DNA from: Bosea sp. Tri-49
Lineage (GTDB): Bacteria; Pseudomonadota; Alphaproteobacteria; Rhizobiales; Beijerinckiaceae
DNA length: 64,000 bases
Assembly: GCF_003952665.1 (NCBI RefSeq)
Contig: NZ_CP017947.1
Coordinates: 390,532-454,531, forward strand
Reading direction: 5' to 3'
Under the pieces are notes generated by a model. It was not told the origin of the DNA. It did no database searches and was given only the letters and a program-made list of their open reading frames with translations. The position numbers and the translations under genes were made by a program. Positions 26,144-35,659 of the stretch are shown one piece after another (position 1 is the stretch's first letter; every line of letters starts with the position of its first letter).

Positions 26144-28858
26144 GTGACGCTGTATCGGCCACACCTCATTGCCTTTGGGCTGCTTGCGCTGGCCTGGCTG
26201 GTCGGCCTGCCTGGGGCGCTCGCGGATCTCATCGGCGACAAGCGCTTTCTCTGGCCGAAACGTCCTGCCAGCGAAACCATCGCGCTGGTCGAGATCGATG
26301 CTCCCTCCCTGGCGCGTATCGGTGTCTGGCCGTGGCCGCGCCGCCATCACGCCAAGCTGATCGAGCAGCTCGAGGCGGCAGGCGCCACTGAGATCCTCTT
26401 CGACGTCGACTTCAGCGCCCGCTCCAATCCGACTGATGATGCAACCTTTGCGGAGGCGCTGGCGAAGGCCGGCGGCTCTGTTGTGCTGGCGACTTTCCAG
26501 CAGAGGGCCGGCGACCTCAATCGCGGGCTGACACTGCACGTCAACCGGCCCTTGCCCGAGTTCGCTGCTCACAGCTGGCCGGCCGTGGTCAATGTCCTGC
26601 CCGAGACGGACGGGCTGGTTCGCCGCTACGGCCTGGGCGCGCGCATCGGCGAGTTCCTGCCGTCATTTGGTGCGTTGCTGGTCGGCCGCCATGACGAGCA
26701 CGGCTCACCGTTCCGTATCGATTTCAGCATCAGGACCGATACGGTTCCAACCGTGTCCTACACCGCGGTGCTCGATGGCGAGCCACAGGCACTGGCACGG
26801 CTCAAGGGACGCAAGATCATCGTCGCTGGAACGGCGGTCGAATTGGGCGACCGCTTCAACGTCCCCAACGGCCGCGTTATTCCAGGTTCCATGCTGCAGC
26901 TTCTGGCCGCTGAATCGCTGCTGCAGGGCCGTGACCTGCAGAGCACTAGCCTGCCATTATCGATCGCCGGAACGCTCGCCATTCTCGCGGGGATGGTTCT
27001 GCTCTGGCGCCGAACCAGCGCAAGCACGCGTGTCGCCGTCGTGCTGTGGACGGCGGCTGCGCTGGAGATCGGCGCGCTTCTGATCCAGGCGAACTGGCCG
27101 GTCATCGTCGACACGAGCAGCTGGCACCTTCTACTCGGCGCCTATCTGATCGCCGTAGCGCTTCATGAAATCGACCTGCGCGGGCTGCTGCGCGGCATCG
27201 CCGAGCGGCGTTTCCAGCGCATCGCGATGTCGCTGGGCGATGGGCTCGTCTGCCTCGACGACCACGGGCGCATCGTCTTCTGGAACCCGGGAGCCGCCAG
27301 GATTTTCGGCTATTTTGAAGAGGATGCGCTCGGCAAGCCTTTCACTGCCTGCCTCGCCGATTCCGGCGACGTCACGTCGGCGCAGCTCACTCGCCTCCAT
27401 GACGCTGCGGCGACACAGGCCGCGGACGACCACGTCCTCGATCTCGTTGGCGTCAGGCGCAATGGCGAGCGCTTTGCCCTAGAGGCCAGCATCTCCAGCT
27501 GGCAAGGGACCGATGGGCGTCAGTTCGGCCTTGTTCTGCGCGACATCACCGTGAAGCAGCGTGAACGTGAGCGGATTCGCTATCTGGCCGAGCATGACGA
27601 CCTGACGGGGCTGTTCAATCGACATGCGCTCGGGGAGCGCCTCTCGGCGCAGTTGGAGAAGGACGGCATACTCGTATCGGCCGTGCTGCTGATCGGCATC
27701 GACCGGTTTCACCAGCTCAGCGATATCCATGGCCGTGAATTCGGCGATCGCGTGCTCGTCGCGTTCGCCGATCGGCTGCGCTTGCTGGTGCCTCCCGATG
27801 CTGAGGCGGCTCGCTTTGCCGATGACGAATTTGCCTTGATCCTTCCGCAGGAACGCGTTGCGGCCGTGGCGGATGATATCGCGCGTGATTTTGGATCTGC
27901 GGCGCTCGTCTTTGGCGAGTGGCGCCAGCGGGTGACGGTGCGCATCGGTTATGCTGTTGCCGAGCCGGGCTGGAGCGCCGATCACCTGATCGGAAACGCT
28001 CACCTGGCGCTCGAGGCAGCCGCCTCGGCCGGCGAGGAGCAGGCTATCGGCTTCGCCGCCGCGATGCGCGACAGGATCGCATCCCAACTGGCACTTGAAG
28101 CCGAGCTCCGTCTTGCCCTGGAGAAGAACCAGTTCGAATTGTTCTACCAGCCGCAAGTGCTCCTGTCGGATCGGAGCGTGATCGGGGCGGAAGCCCTGAT
28201 CCGCTGGCGCCATCCAGTGCGTGGTCTCGTGCCGCCGGGGCAGTTCATCCCAGTGCTGAACAATTCCCCGTTGTCCGACGCAGTCGCGAACTGGGTTCTG
28301 GCCACGGCTTGCCGGCAGTCCCGGCGCTGGCAGATGGCAGGCACGCCGATCCGTGTAGGCGTCAACCTCTCGCCTTCGCAGTTGCAGGGCAGCGATCTAC
28401 AGGACACCGTCGCCGCGCTGCTCGACCAAACCGGCCTCGCCCCCGACCTGCTCGAACTGGAAGTCACCGAAGATATCCTGATCGAGGACGCCGAGAAGGC
28501 GCAGAAGACGTTCCGCGAGATCCGCGCGCGCGGCGTCAAGATCGCCTTTGACGATTTCGGGACCGGATATGGCAGCCTGAGTTATCTCAAGGCGTTCCCG
28601 CTCGACACGCTGAAGATCGACCAGACCTTTGTGCGCCAGCTGCTGAATGACAGCGGCGATGCCGCCATCGTCCGCGCCACCATCGACCTTGGCCGCTCAC
28701 TCGGCCTGTCGATCATTGCGGAAGGGATCGAGGACGTCGAAACCGCTAATCGTCTCAAGAGTATGGGATGCGAGGAAGGACAGGGTTATCACTTCGGACG
28801 GCCGCTTCCTGGGGCTGAATTCGAGCAGCTATTCCTGGCAGGCCGGCAAGTCGCCTAG
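26144..28858 (+). CDS. CHASE2-PAS-GGDEF-EAL membrane c-di-GMP protein
   Basis: A 904-residue sensor. From the GTG start at 26144 there is one N-terminal transmembrane helix, an extracytoplasmic CHASE2 domain to about residue 265 (VEIDAPSLARIGVWPWPRRH), three helices to about 340, a PAS domain (DGLVCLDDHGRIVFWNPGA) near 365-470, a GGDEF domain and an EAL domain from about 645. The GGDEF signature is changed to FADDEF, so cyclase activity is probably lost. The EAL domain keeps GAEALIRWRHP, DDFGTGYGSLSYL and the substrate-binding residues, so it should be a c-di-GMP phosphodiesterase. It follows the FecR-repeat protein gene, suggesting signalling control of surface-protein release. Confidence 0.92.
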   Translation: MTLYRPHLIAFGLLALAWLVGLPGALADLIGDKRFLWPKRPASETIALVEIDAPSLARIGVWPWPRRHHAKLIEQLEAAGATEILFDVDFSARSNPTDDATFAEALAKAGGSVVLATFQQRAGDLNRGLTLHVNRPLPEFAAHSWPAVVNVLPETDGLVRRYGLGARIGEFLPSFGALLVGRHDEHGSPFRIDFSIRTDTVPTVSYTAVLDGEPQALARLKGRKIIVAGTAVELGDRFNVPNGRVIPGSMLQLLAAESLLQGRDLQSTSLPLSIAGTLAILAGMVLLWRRTSASTRVAVVLWTAAALEIGALLIQANWPVIVDTSSWHLLLGAYLIAVALHEIDLRGLLRGIAERRFQRIAMSLGDGLVCLDDHGRIVFWNPGAARIFGYFEEDALGKPFTACLADSGDVTSAQLTRLHDAAATQAADDHVLDLVGVRRNGERFALEASISSWQGTDGRQFGLVLRDITVKQRERERIRYLAEHDDLTGLFNRHALGERLSAQLEKDGILVSAVLLIGIDRFHQLSDIHGREFGDRVLVAFADRLRLLVPPDAEAARFADDEFALILPQERVAAVADDIARDFGSAALVFGEWRQRVTVRIGYAVAEPGWSADHLIGNAHLALEAAASAGEEQAIGFAAAMRDRIASQLALEAELRLALEKNQFELFYQPQVLLSDRSVIGAEALIRWRHPVRGLVPPGQFIPVLNNSPLSDAVANWVLATACRQSRRWQMAGTPIRVGVNLSPSQLQGSDLQDTVAALLDQTGLAPDLLELEVTEDILIEDAEKAQKTFREIRARGVKIAFDDFGTGYGSLSYLKAFPLDTLKIDQTFVRQLLNDSGDAAIVRATIDLGRSLGLSIIAEGIEDVETANRLKSMGCEEGQGYHFGRPLPGAEFEQLFLAGRQVA

Positions 28859-29012
28859 CGGGGCGCGCCCTGTGCCGGATGCTGGCTTAAAGTCGCGGGG
28901 CATTAGCACCTACCCGCCACGGATGCGGTTATCTCTCACGCACAAATCCGGAACTTTTTATAAGGGTTCTAAGTTGGAGCCTCGATCTGGGGGAACACCA
29001 GGAGATCGACCC

Positions 29013-29426
29013 ATGAAAAAACTCATCGTTGCAGCCGCCATCGCGCTAGCTCCGTTTGTGGCACTCGCCCAAAATCCTCAAGGCGCGCAGGGCGGTGCGG
29101 CCGGCGGCGCTGCCGCAGGCGCAGTCGGTGGTGCAGTTGTCGGTGGACCGGTCGGCGCAGTAGTCGGGGGCGTAGGCGGTGCGGTTGTCGGCGGGATCAT
29201 TGGAGACAACACGCCGCGCTTCAAGACGTATGTCACCGAACAGCGGGTTCCCTCCTACACCTATGCGGAGGAGGTTCGCGTTGGATCGGTGCTTCCTGAC
29301 CGGGGCGTGACCTATCGCGAGGTGCCGGCCGAGTATGGCGTCAAAGGATACCGCTACACCGTAGTCAATAACCGCACAGTGCTGGTTGAACCGGGAACCC
29401 GCAGGGTCGTCCAGGTGATCGAATAG
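29013..29426 (+). CDS. Small exported DUF1236 protein with glycine-zipper
   Basis: A 137-residue protein with a signal peptide (MKKLIVAAAIALAPFVALAQ), a Gly/Ala/Val-rich glycine-zipper-like stretch at residues 24-65, and one C-terminal DUF1236 unit: SVLPDRGVTYREVPAEYGVKG then YRYTVVNNRTVLVEP. I start at ATG 29013, preceded by AGGAGATCGACCC. DUF1236 proteins are common in Hyphomicrobiales and are periplasmic or surface proteins of unknown function. A strong terminator follows at 29437. Confidence 0.88.
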   Translation: MKKLIVAAAIALAPFVALAQNPQGAQGGAAGGAAAGAVGGAVVGGPVGAVVGGVGGAVVGGIIGDNTPRFKTYVTEQRVPSYTYAEEVRVGSVLPDRGVTYREVPAEYGVKGYRYTVVNNRTVLVEPGTRRVVQVIE

Positions 29427-29436
29427 GCCGATTGTC

Positions 29437-29464
29437 GGATCCCGCATCGTTTTATGCGGGATCC
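29437..29464. terminator. Rho-independent-like terminator after the DUF1236 gene
   Basis: An 11-bp perfect stem (GGATCCCGCAT with ATGCGGGATCC) around a six-base CGTTTT loop, 10 bases after the stop codon at 29426 and followed by CACCTTTTG. Confidence 0.8.
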
Positions 29465-29586
29465 ACCTTTTGTCTTAGGTCGATCGGCACCCTTCGAATG
29501 GCCTCCACCCTCAAAAAAGGGAGGAGGACAGGCAGCATTTACTTGCTCTTTAGGGTGCCGGCGTCCGAAGCTCGGAAGCATGTCCC

Positions 29587-31029
29587 ATGAATCAATTTGC
29601 AGGCATCGCCACCATCGCGATCATCGCTCACGCCGGTATCGCTTGGGCGCAACCAGTCATTGTCGGCCCGGGAGAAGGCCCCGTTCAGGTAGAACGCGCG
29701 CCGCGCGAAGCGCCGGGGCGTGCGCTTGAGCCAGAAACAGCCCCGGCGCAACGCATGTATGCTCCAGGCTCCGAACGCGGTGAAAATCAGTCAGGCCAAG
29801 ATCCACAACGCGGCTCTGGCCAGCGACGCGAACGCGACCAGGCCCAACGGGAACGACCAGACCCAGCGCCGAGCTCGCGCGCTCAGCAAGAGCAGCCAAG
29901 AGAGCGACAGCAAAGAGAGGCGCAACAGCAGCGCGAGCAGGCGCAGCGTGAGCGGCAAGACGACCGCAATGGCCGCAGGCCGACCGAGCAGGCTCAGCCC
30001 GACAACCGCGCCCCACGATCGCCCGACACAGCGCAGCCGCAGCGGCCGGACAATCGGCCAGCTGCTCCGAGCACGGCGCAGCCTGCCCCCCGGCAGGACG
30101 ATCAGCAGCGGCCCGGAATCAATGCGCAGCGCCCGGATGCGACGCAGCCCGCAATGACCAGCCCGCAGCCGGCCGAGAACCGTGCCGCGCCGAGCGGCCA
30201 GTCCACCGACAATGCACAGGCCGGTACCGACAACCAGCGCATTGCCGACACGGTTCGCCAGCGCGTCGAGCGTAACGAGGTCCGTCCGGTTCAGAATCTC
30301 GGGGTTTCCGTCTCGGTCGGTGCCGAATTGCCCTCGCGCGTGCAGCTCCAGCCCTTGCCGAGCGAGATCGCCGCGGTCAGGCCGCAATACCGGGACTATC
30401 GCTACACGGTCTCCGAGCGTGAGATCGTCATCGTCGATCCCCGCGACCGTCGTATCGTCGAGGTGATTGATCGCCGCGGCGGCAGAGGCGGGAACGTCGA
30501 CGTCTACGCGGCCTTCGAGCGTCAACGCGACGTCAGGCGCTGGCACCGGCCGGATTCGGTCGTCTTCCGTCAAGGCGTTGTCCTGCCTGCCGGCGTGCCC
30601 TATCATGACGTCCCTGACGAGCTGATCGAGCGCCATCCCGACTGGCGCGGCTATCAATACGTCATGACCGAGAGCGAGGAAGTCGCGATCGTCGAGCCGC
30701 GCACGCGGCGCATCGTCGAGGTCGTCGACAAGCGCGCATCGCAATCGGCCGCCGCGGCGCCTGCTGGCGCAAGTCCGCCTCCGTCGAACGGTACGGCGGA
30801 CCGGCACGAACTCGCCCGCATGATCCTAGCAGATGCCAGGCCCGGTGAGATCCAGGGCGTCGACGGCCTGAAGGGCGCGATCCTGCCGCCGCAGGTCGCG
30901 TTGCGGCCGCTGCCGGCCGAGGTCGAGCAGCAGGATCAACAGTTGCGCGGCTATCAATACGCGCTGATCGGCGACGATGTGCTGATCGTGGATCCCAGAA
31001 GCCGCGAGATCGTTGAGGTCATCGAATAG
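29587..31029 (+). CDS. Exported protein with three DUF1236 repeats and Gln/Arg/Pro-rich region
   Basis: A 480-residue protein. A signal peptide ends near GIAWAQ. Residues 25-215 are a low-complexity, highly charged tract rich in Gln, Arg, Pro and Glu. The rest holds three DUF1236 units, near residues 235-300 (LPSRVQLQPLPSEI, RDRRIVEVID), 330-385 (LPAGVPYHDVPDEL, RTRRIVEVVD) and 430-480 (LPPQVALRPLPAEV, RSREIVEVIE). The same unit occurs once in the gene at 29013, so the two are paralogues. A hairpin terminator follows at 31060. Function is unknown; cell-envelope location is likely. Confidence 0.87.
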   Translation: MNQFAGIATIAIIAHAGIAWAQPVIVGPGEGPVQVERAPREAPGRALEPETAPAQRMYAPGSERGENQSGQDPQRGSGQRRERDQAQRERPDPAPSSRAQQEQPRERQQREAQQQREQAQRERQDDRNGRRPTEQAQPDNRAPRSPDTAQPQRPDNRPAAPSTAQPAPRQDDQQRPGINAQRPDATQPAMTSPQPAENRAAPSGQSTDNAQAGTDNQRIADTVRQRVERNEVRPVQNLGVSVSVGAELPSRVQLQPLPSEIAAVRPQYRDYRYTVSEREIVIVDPRDRRIVEVIDRRGGRGGNVDVYAAFERQRDVRRWHRPDSVVFRQGVVLPAGVPYHDVPDELIERHPDWRGYQYVMTESEEVAIVEPRTRRIVEVVDKRASQSAAAAPAGASPPPSNGTADRHELARMILADARPGEIQGVDGLKGAILPPQVALRPLPAEVEQQDQQLRGYQYALIGDDVLIVDPRSREIVEVIE

Positions 31030-31059
31030 TGTCCTGACGATCTAAACACGCATGGTACG

Positions 31060-31085
31060 CCCGGTCTCGCATTTGCGAGGCCGGG
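31060..31085. terminator. Terminator hairpin after the triple-DUF1236 gene
   Basis: A 12-bp stem with one G-T pair (CCCGGTCTCGCA with TGCGAGGCCGGG) and a two-base loop, 30 bases after the stop at 31029, followed by TCTCTTATCG. Confidence 0.7.
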
Positions 31086-31269
31086 TCTCTTATCGTTGAG
31101 CAAGAGCTGTGGCCCTGTTGGCCACAGGAGCAACTTCACCAGCTCGGCTCGCATCAAAGTGAACATTCCCGATATCGGGTTCAGGCTGGACTCGGCGCTG
31201 ACCGCCCGCGACTATCCTCTGCTTCCGGGCACCCAGCTAACGTCGGCTTCTGGCGCCAAGCCGACCAGC

Positions 31270-32847
31270 CTAGCTTGCCATCTGCCCTGAAAAGCGGGTC
31301 ACGGTTTGTCCTAGGCGCGTGACCTCCCCGTCAACCACCGCTGCGGCATCCGCGATCTCTTCACCGCTGCTCAACGTGCGTTCTGCGTCGAAAGCCACTT
31401 GCTTCATCGCGCCAGTTGCCTGCTCGGCTTGAGCGATCGCGCGTGCCAACAGCGATGCAATTGTGTCTATCGTGCTGGCCTGTTCGTCGACGGCGCGTAC
31501 GATCCCGCCGGTGGCGTTGACGATCGCCTCCGTCGACTGACCGATATTTCGCATGGCGGCCACGGACCGTTCCGTGGCGGTTCGTACCTCCTCGATCCTG
31601 GCCCCAATTTCTTGTGTTGCGATCGCAGTGCGGGCGGCCAGATCCTTCACCTCTCCTGCAACGACCGCAAAGCCCCGCCCGGCAGCGCCGGCTCGGGCTG
31701 CCTCTATCGTGGCGTTGAGGGCGAGTAGATTTGTTTGCGTGGCAATGCCCCGGATCACCTCCGAGACCTCACCGATGTCGCGAACCGCATCGGTGAGCTC
31801 GGCGCGGATGGCAATGGCCGCTTCAATATCCGCCGCGGCGGCGCCGACAAGGCCGCTCGTTGTGTCGGTTTCCCGACGAATCTGGCCGATACTGTCTGCG
31901 AGCCGGCGGGAGCATATCTCGACCGACAAGATATCGTCGCTGGCGTAAGCAACGCGCGAGACGGCACTGGTCAGCGAACTATGCGTCGCACCCGCGATAG
32001 TGCGCAGCATTATGGCGGCCTCGGTCATGCGCCCCGCTGAGTTCGTGAAGGCGTTCATGATGTCGCCGACCTCATCGCGGAAGCCGCGCGCATGTGCTTC
32101 GGCCGACTCCCTGCGGTCCTCCTCGCGGGCAGCGCGTGAAAGCGCCTCTTCCCGTAGTCTGGAAGCAACAAGCGCGGAGCGAATACGGTCAATATAAAGT
32201 CGCGCAAAAGCGCGCAACGACACCAAAAGTATGATGCTGTAAATAATTAGAAGCGCGAGGTTGCTTAGTGCCTGATCGAGCGGTGTATAGATGACCTGAG
32301 CCAGGCGACCGAACATCACCATGCCTGAGAAAGTCAGCGCTGCGGCCGGCATGCTCGCCATGGTAAAGATGCCCGCGAAAATCAATCCAGCCAGGATCGT
32401 TGCTACGAGCGTTTCCATTTCCGGCACGAGGGACGGATTGAGCCAGAGCCCAGCAATGAGCCACGGCAAAGCCAGTATGGCCGAGTCAACAATCGTGCGC
32501 CGTGTGAAACGCTCTGAGGGCGGTTCCGCACGCTGGCGTGTCTCAAGCGCTCGAGTTCGGCGCAAGCCGGCCATGCCGATTACAACGACGCATGTAAACC
32601 AACCGACCGCAGCTAAAACCCAGCCGTGCCAAATCGCTACCGCCGCCGTAACTACCGCAGCCGCGATGTTGGAGATGAGAACCGGTGGCAAGATTGCTGA
32701 GAAAACTTCAGACTGCAGGCGCCGCAGCAATCCCGCCTCGGTTTCGTCGAGGTCTGGCAGGCCGAGCTTTTGGCCAATCCACAGATGGTAACGCTGCAAT
32801 AGGACGCCCAGCCGCCCCTTATCGCTGGCGCCGTTGCGCGCCGTCAT
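31270..32847 (-). CDS. Methyl-accepting chemotaxis-type receptor, multi-helix membrane sensor
   Basis: A 525-residue chemoreceptor. I place the start at 32847 ([12 protein letters not shown]); the frame remains open upstream to 32997 without clear support. The N-terminal half holds about six hydrophobic segments from residue 50 to 230 (for example [20 protein letters not shown]) and no large periplasmic domain or HAMP. The signalling domain has the conserved hairpin tip [20 protein letters not shown] and [15 protein letters not shown] near residues 400-440. It should relay a membrane-derived signal to CheA/CheW, which are not encoded here. It is divergent from the MHYT-GGDEF gene at 33313, with 465 bp of promoter-bearing DNA between them. 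Confidence 0.88.
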   Translation of the reverse strand: MTARNGASDKGRLGVLLQRYHLWIGQKLGLPDLDETEAGLLRRLQSEVFSAILPPVLISNIAAAVVTAAVAIWHGWVLAAVGWFTCVVVIGMAGLRRTRALETRQRAEPPSERFTRRTIVDSAILALPWLIAGLWLNPSLVPEMETLVATILAGLIFAGIFTMASMPAAALTFSGMVMFGRLAQVIYTPLDQALSNLALLIIYSIILLVSLRAFARLYIDRIRSALVASRLREEALSRAAREEDRRESAEAHARGFRDEVGDIMNAFTNSAGRMTEAAIMLRTIAGATHSSLTSAVSRVAYASDDILSVEICSRRLADSIGQIRRETDTTSGLVGAAAADIEAAIAIRAELTDAVRDIGEVSEVIRGIATQTNLLALNATIEAARAGAAGRGFAVVAGEVKDLAARTAIATQEIGARIEEVRTATERSVAAMRNIGQSTEAIVNATGGIVRAVDEQASTIDTIASLLARAIAQAEQATGAMKQVAFDAERTLSSGEEIADAAAVVDGEVTRLGQTVTRFSGQMAS

Positions 32848-33312
32848 TGTTTCGATCCACGCCTCTACCAGCCCCCCGGAAAATTGGTCGCATGCAGAAG
32901 TTAACGTTCTGTCGTGGATGTGACCTGAATGGTGGCAGAGGCGGGCCGCCTGGTGCCCTGCATCCGGAGCGCGCATACCTAGGCGACGCCAACACAACTA
33001 TTAGCTTCTTGGCCAGGCGCCACGCAGGAGTTGGCGCATTGCCGAGCCAGTCGGTAGGCCTGCAATGCTGTCGCCGTCAGGGTCTGCTCTGAGGGCGTTT
33101 GATCCACAAGGAAAACGGATCTGGAATTTTTGGTGAATCGCAGATTCAGCACGCAGTTACCAGTAAATGTCTAAAATTGCGCGTTCTCCTGCAATATTCC
33201 ATTGATCGACAACTTTCAGCCGCGCTGCGATACCCCATCGTCAAGCTTCAAATCGAGCCGCAAGGCCGGGCGACGATTCTTGGGGTCAACTGCTGTAACG
33301 GCAAGGCTGCGC

Positions 33313-34893
33313 ATGTTCATCCGGATTTTGGATTGCATACGGACGGACCATGATCCCAAACTCGTTCTTCTGGCGGTTCTCGTCTCACTCGTCTCGGGTT
33401 TCACCGTTTTTGCGATTCTCAACCACGCCCGCGCGCAACAAGGCGGAGCGCGGCACGGCTGGTCGCTCATAGCCGCCTGCGTGGCTGGCGGCGGGATATG
33501 GTCCACCCATTTTGTCGCGATGCTCGGCTTTGCCCCCGCGACTGCCGTCAGCTACGACATCACGTTGACGCTTGCCTCCGCGCTACTGAGCATCGTGATC
33601 GCCGGCAGCGCTATGCCCCTCTTGATGTCGACAGCTCTCCCATGCGCGCTCGTCGGCGCTGTCGTACTCAGCGCGGCTATTGCTGCCATGCACTTCACCG
33701 GCATGCGAGCGCTGGTGTTCGCGGGCACGTTCGCTTGGGAACCTACCTTAGTCGCGCTCTCCGTGAGCTCCGCTGTCCTGCTGATTAGCGCTGCCATCCT
33801 CATTGAACGTCTCGCCAACAGGCGGGGGCACAGATTGATCGCCGCAACGCTATTTGGCGGGGCCGTTTGCTGCCTCCATTTCACGGCGATGGCCGCGGCC
33901 GTTGTCAAAACCGACCCGACCCTCACTGTTTCGGACGGAGGACTGTCAGAGTTTCTGCTTGGGCTTTCGGTCGCCTTCGTGGCGTCAGTGATCGTGGCTC
34001 TCAGCCTGGTGGCCATCGCCTTCGACAAGCGCGCTCACAGGGCGTCCGCCGATGCGGACCAGATGCGAAACATCATCGAGGCGGCACAGACGAGTATCGT
34101 CGTATGCGAGAACCAGAAAGTGATCGCAACAAACCGGACCTTCGAGCAGCTGGTCGGCCTCGGTCAGGCGGAGATCGAAGGGACCCCCCTGACGAATTTT
34201 ATCGCCAAGCCTGCACTGACCAGCGACCACAGCAATAACTGCCTGAGGGGAGTTGAGGCGCAGCTGATGACCGCCACCGGCGTCCTCGTCGATATTGCGC
34301 TGAACGCCACGCCGATCCTGTCCAGCGGCGCCCCGCGACAGTTAGTCGAGATCCGCGACATCCGCGTTGAGAAGGCCGCGCGCGAGCACATGACCTATCT
34401 TGCAAATCACGATGCACTGACGGGCCTGCCGAATCTTCGTCTGTTCCGCAGCGAACTTCGAAGGGCCATCGACATCGCCGCCGCGTCCGGTGACGAATTC
34501 GGTCTTCTGTGGCTCGACCTCGACCGTTTCAAGAGCGTGAACGATACCTACGGGCACGCCGTGGGCGATGTTCTCCTCCGTTCGGTCGCAGCGCGGTTCC
34601 GTTCGGTCCTGGGAGAACGGCACCTCTTGGCCCGGGTGGGGGGCGATGAATTCGTGGTTTTGTGCCGGCCCGAACAAAAGGGCGCCGACCCGACGGCCCT
34701 GGCTCTGCGGCTGCTGGAGGCGATGGTCGAACCGGTCCCGATAAACAACAAGAAACTCGACGTTGCCTTGTCGATCGGCCTGGCGGTTTATCCGCACGAC
34801 GCGGATTCGCTCGATGCGCTCGTGCACAAGGCTGATACAGCGCTTTACGAAGCCAAGAAGATGGGCCGCGGCTGTTGGAGGCGCGCTGCCTGA
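33313..34893 (+). CDS. MHYT-PAS-GGDEF diguanylate cyclase
   Basis: A 526-residue membrane cyclase starting at ATG 33313 (MFIRILDCIRTDHD). Seven transmembrane helices form an MHYT sensor, with the copper/gas-binding-type repeats seen as THFVAMLGF, AMHFTGMRAL and CLHFTAMAA. A PAS domain follows near residues 240-360 (NIIEAAQTSIVVCENQ). The GGDEF domain from about 365 has LTGLPNLRLFRSEL, the metal-binding DLDRFKSVNDTYGHAVGD and an intact RVGGDEF, so it should make c-di-GMP. No RxxD inhibitory site is seen five residues before GGDEF, and no EAL domain is present. An upstream frame to 33202 adds 37 residues without a sensible start. Confidence 0.92.
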   Translation: MFIRILDCIRTDHDPKLVLLAVLVSLVSGFTVFAILNHARAQQGGARHGWSLIAACVAGGGIWSTHFVAMLGFAPATAVSYDITLTLASALLSIVIAGSAMPLLMSTALPCALVGAVVLSAAIAAMHFTGMRALVFAGTFAWEPTLVALSVSSAVLLISAAILIERLANRRGHRLIAATLFGGAVCCLHFTAMAAAVVKTDPTLTVSDGGLSEFLLGLSVAFVASVIVALSLVAIAFDKRAHRASADADQMRNIIEAAQTSIVVCENQKVIATNRTFEQLVGLGQAEIEGTPLTNFIAKPALTSDHSNNCLRGVEAQLMTATGVLVDIALNATPILSSGAPRQLVEIRDIRVEKAAREHMTYLANHDALTGLPNLRLFRSELRRAIDIAAASGDEFGLLWLDLDRFKSVNDTYGHAVGDVLLRSVAARFRSVLGERHLLARVGGDEFVVLCRPEQKGADPTALALRLLEAMVEPVPINNKKLDVALSIGLAVYPHDADSLDALVHKADTALYEAKKMGRGCWRRAA

Positions 34894-35117
34894 ATTGGCC
34901 CAATCGGCAGCAGTTCCGAGGAGTTCCGTTCTCGGATTACAGGACGGATCATCGGGTGCGACCTCTCCCTGGCGTCCCCTTCCACCGCGGCGGGAGGCTG
35001 CGGCGAGGAGTTTACGGCCTATCTGGATTTAGCGCAGATATTCCCGCGCCGGGGCAGGCCTTTTCCTTTCGAGACGGCGTGCTAGCGTGAGTTTGGCGCT
35101 CCCCAACCAGCGCCACG

Positions 35118-35165
35118 CCTCTCGCCGATGGACAGCCGCCTCCCACGCGTCCCATCGGCGAGAGG
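35118..35165. promoter_or_regulatory. 14-bp inverted repeat (large hairpin) before a small gene
   Basis: CCTCTCGCCGATGG at 35118-35131 is exactly complementary to CCATCGGCGAGAGG at 35152-35165, with a 20-base loop, 37 bases before the ATG at 35203. It could be a terminator for the cyclase gene 225 bases upstream, or a leader structure or operator for the small gene. No T-run follows. The 309-bp gap 34894-35202 contains no gene. Confidence 0.5.
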
Positions 35166-35202
35166 TAGAGATTCTCCGAATGCCGTACTCGCAGCGGAAG
35201 CC

Positions 35203-35493
35203 ATGAGTTACATTCGTGTCGTTGATCCCGACAACATCCCCGAGACTGTCGTCGCAGGCCCCTTCAACTGCTCGCTCACAGGCGAATTGGCTACCCTAAC
35301 CTTCATCCACGGGCGGCCGATCGCAGAGAAAATGTTGGCCGGGCCAACCGCAGAAATTTCCATCGAAGCTGTCGTTCGGGCTCGTCTTGTGATGCCTGTC
35401 GAAGGCCTGAGAAACTTGCGGGATTCTCTCCATCAGCTTCTACGGGGGCGCCAGGCAGACGACTCGGCGCATGGCAAGAGGAGCGGTCACTAG
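35203..35493 (+). CDS. Hypothetical 96-residue protein
   Basis: A small soluble protein starting MSYIRVVDPDNIPETVVAG and containing FNCSLTGELATLTFIHGRP, then EISIEAVVRARLVMPVEG and RNLRDSLHQLLR. The alternation of short strands and a C-terminal helix of the type seen after 'ARLVMP' resembles DUF3467-like small proteins, but I am not certain of the family. I prefer ATG 35203 to an upstream start at 35128, because the latter part reads through the hairpin sequence. No signal peptide or membrane helix. Confidence 0.6.
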   Translation: MSYIRVVDPDNIPETVVAGPFNCSLTGELATLTFIHGRPIAEKMLAGPTAEISIEAVVRARLVMPVEGLRNLRDSLHQLLRGRQADDSAHGKRSGH

Positions 35494-35659
35494 CTAGCCA
35501 TTTCCGGTTCGGCGCCATAGGAGACGCCTGGCTGACTGGCGTCGCAAGCGAGCGTCATCATACACCGGCACCCGCCTGCTTCAGATCGCTAGCTGACGTT
35601 ACCGGATTCTGGGCGCTCCTGTCAGTTGTCTTGGTTGCCCCTGCTGCTCTGCTCACTGT

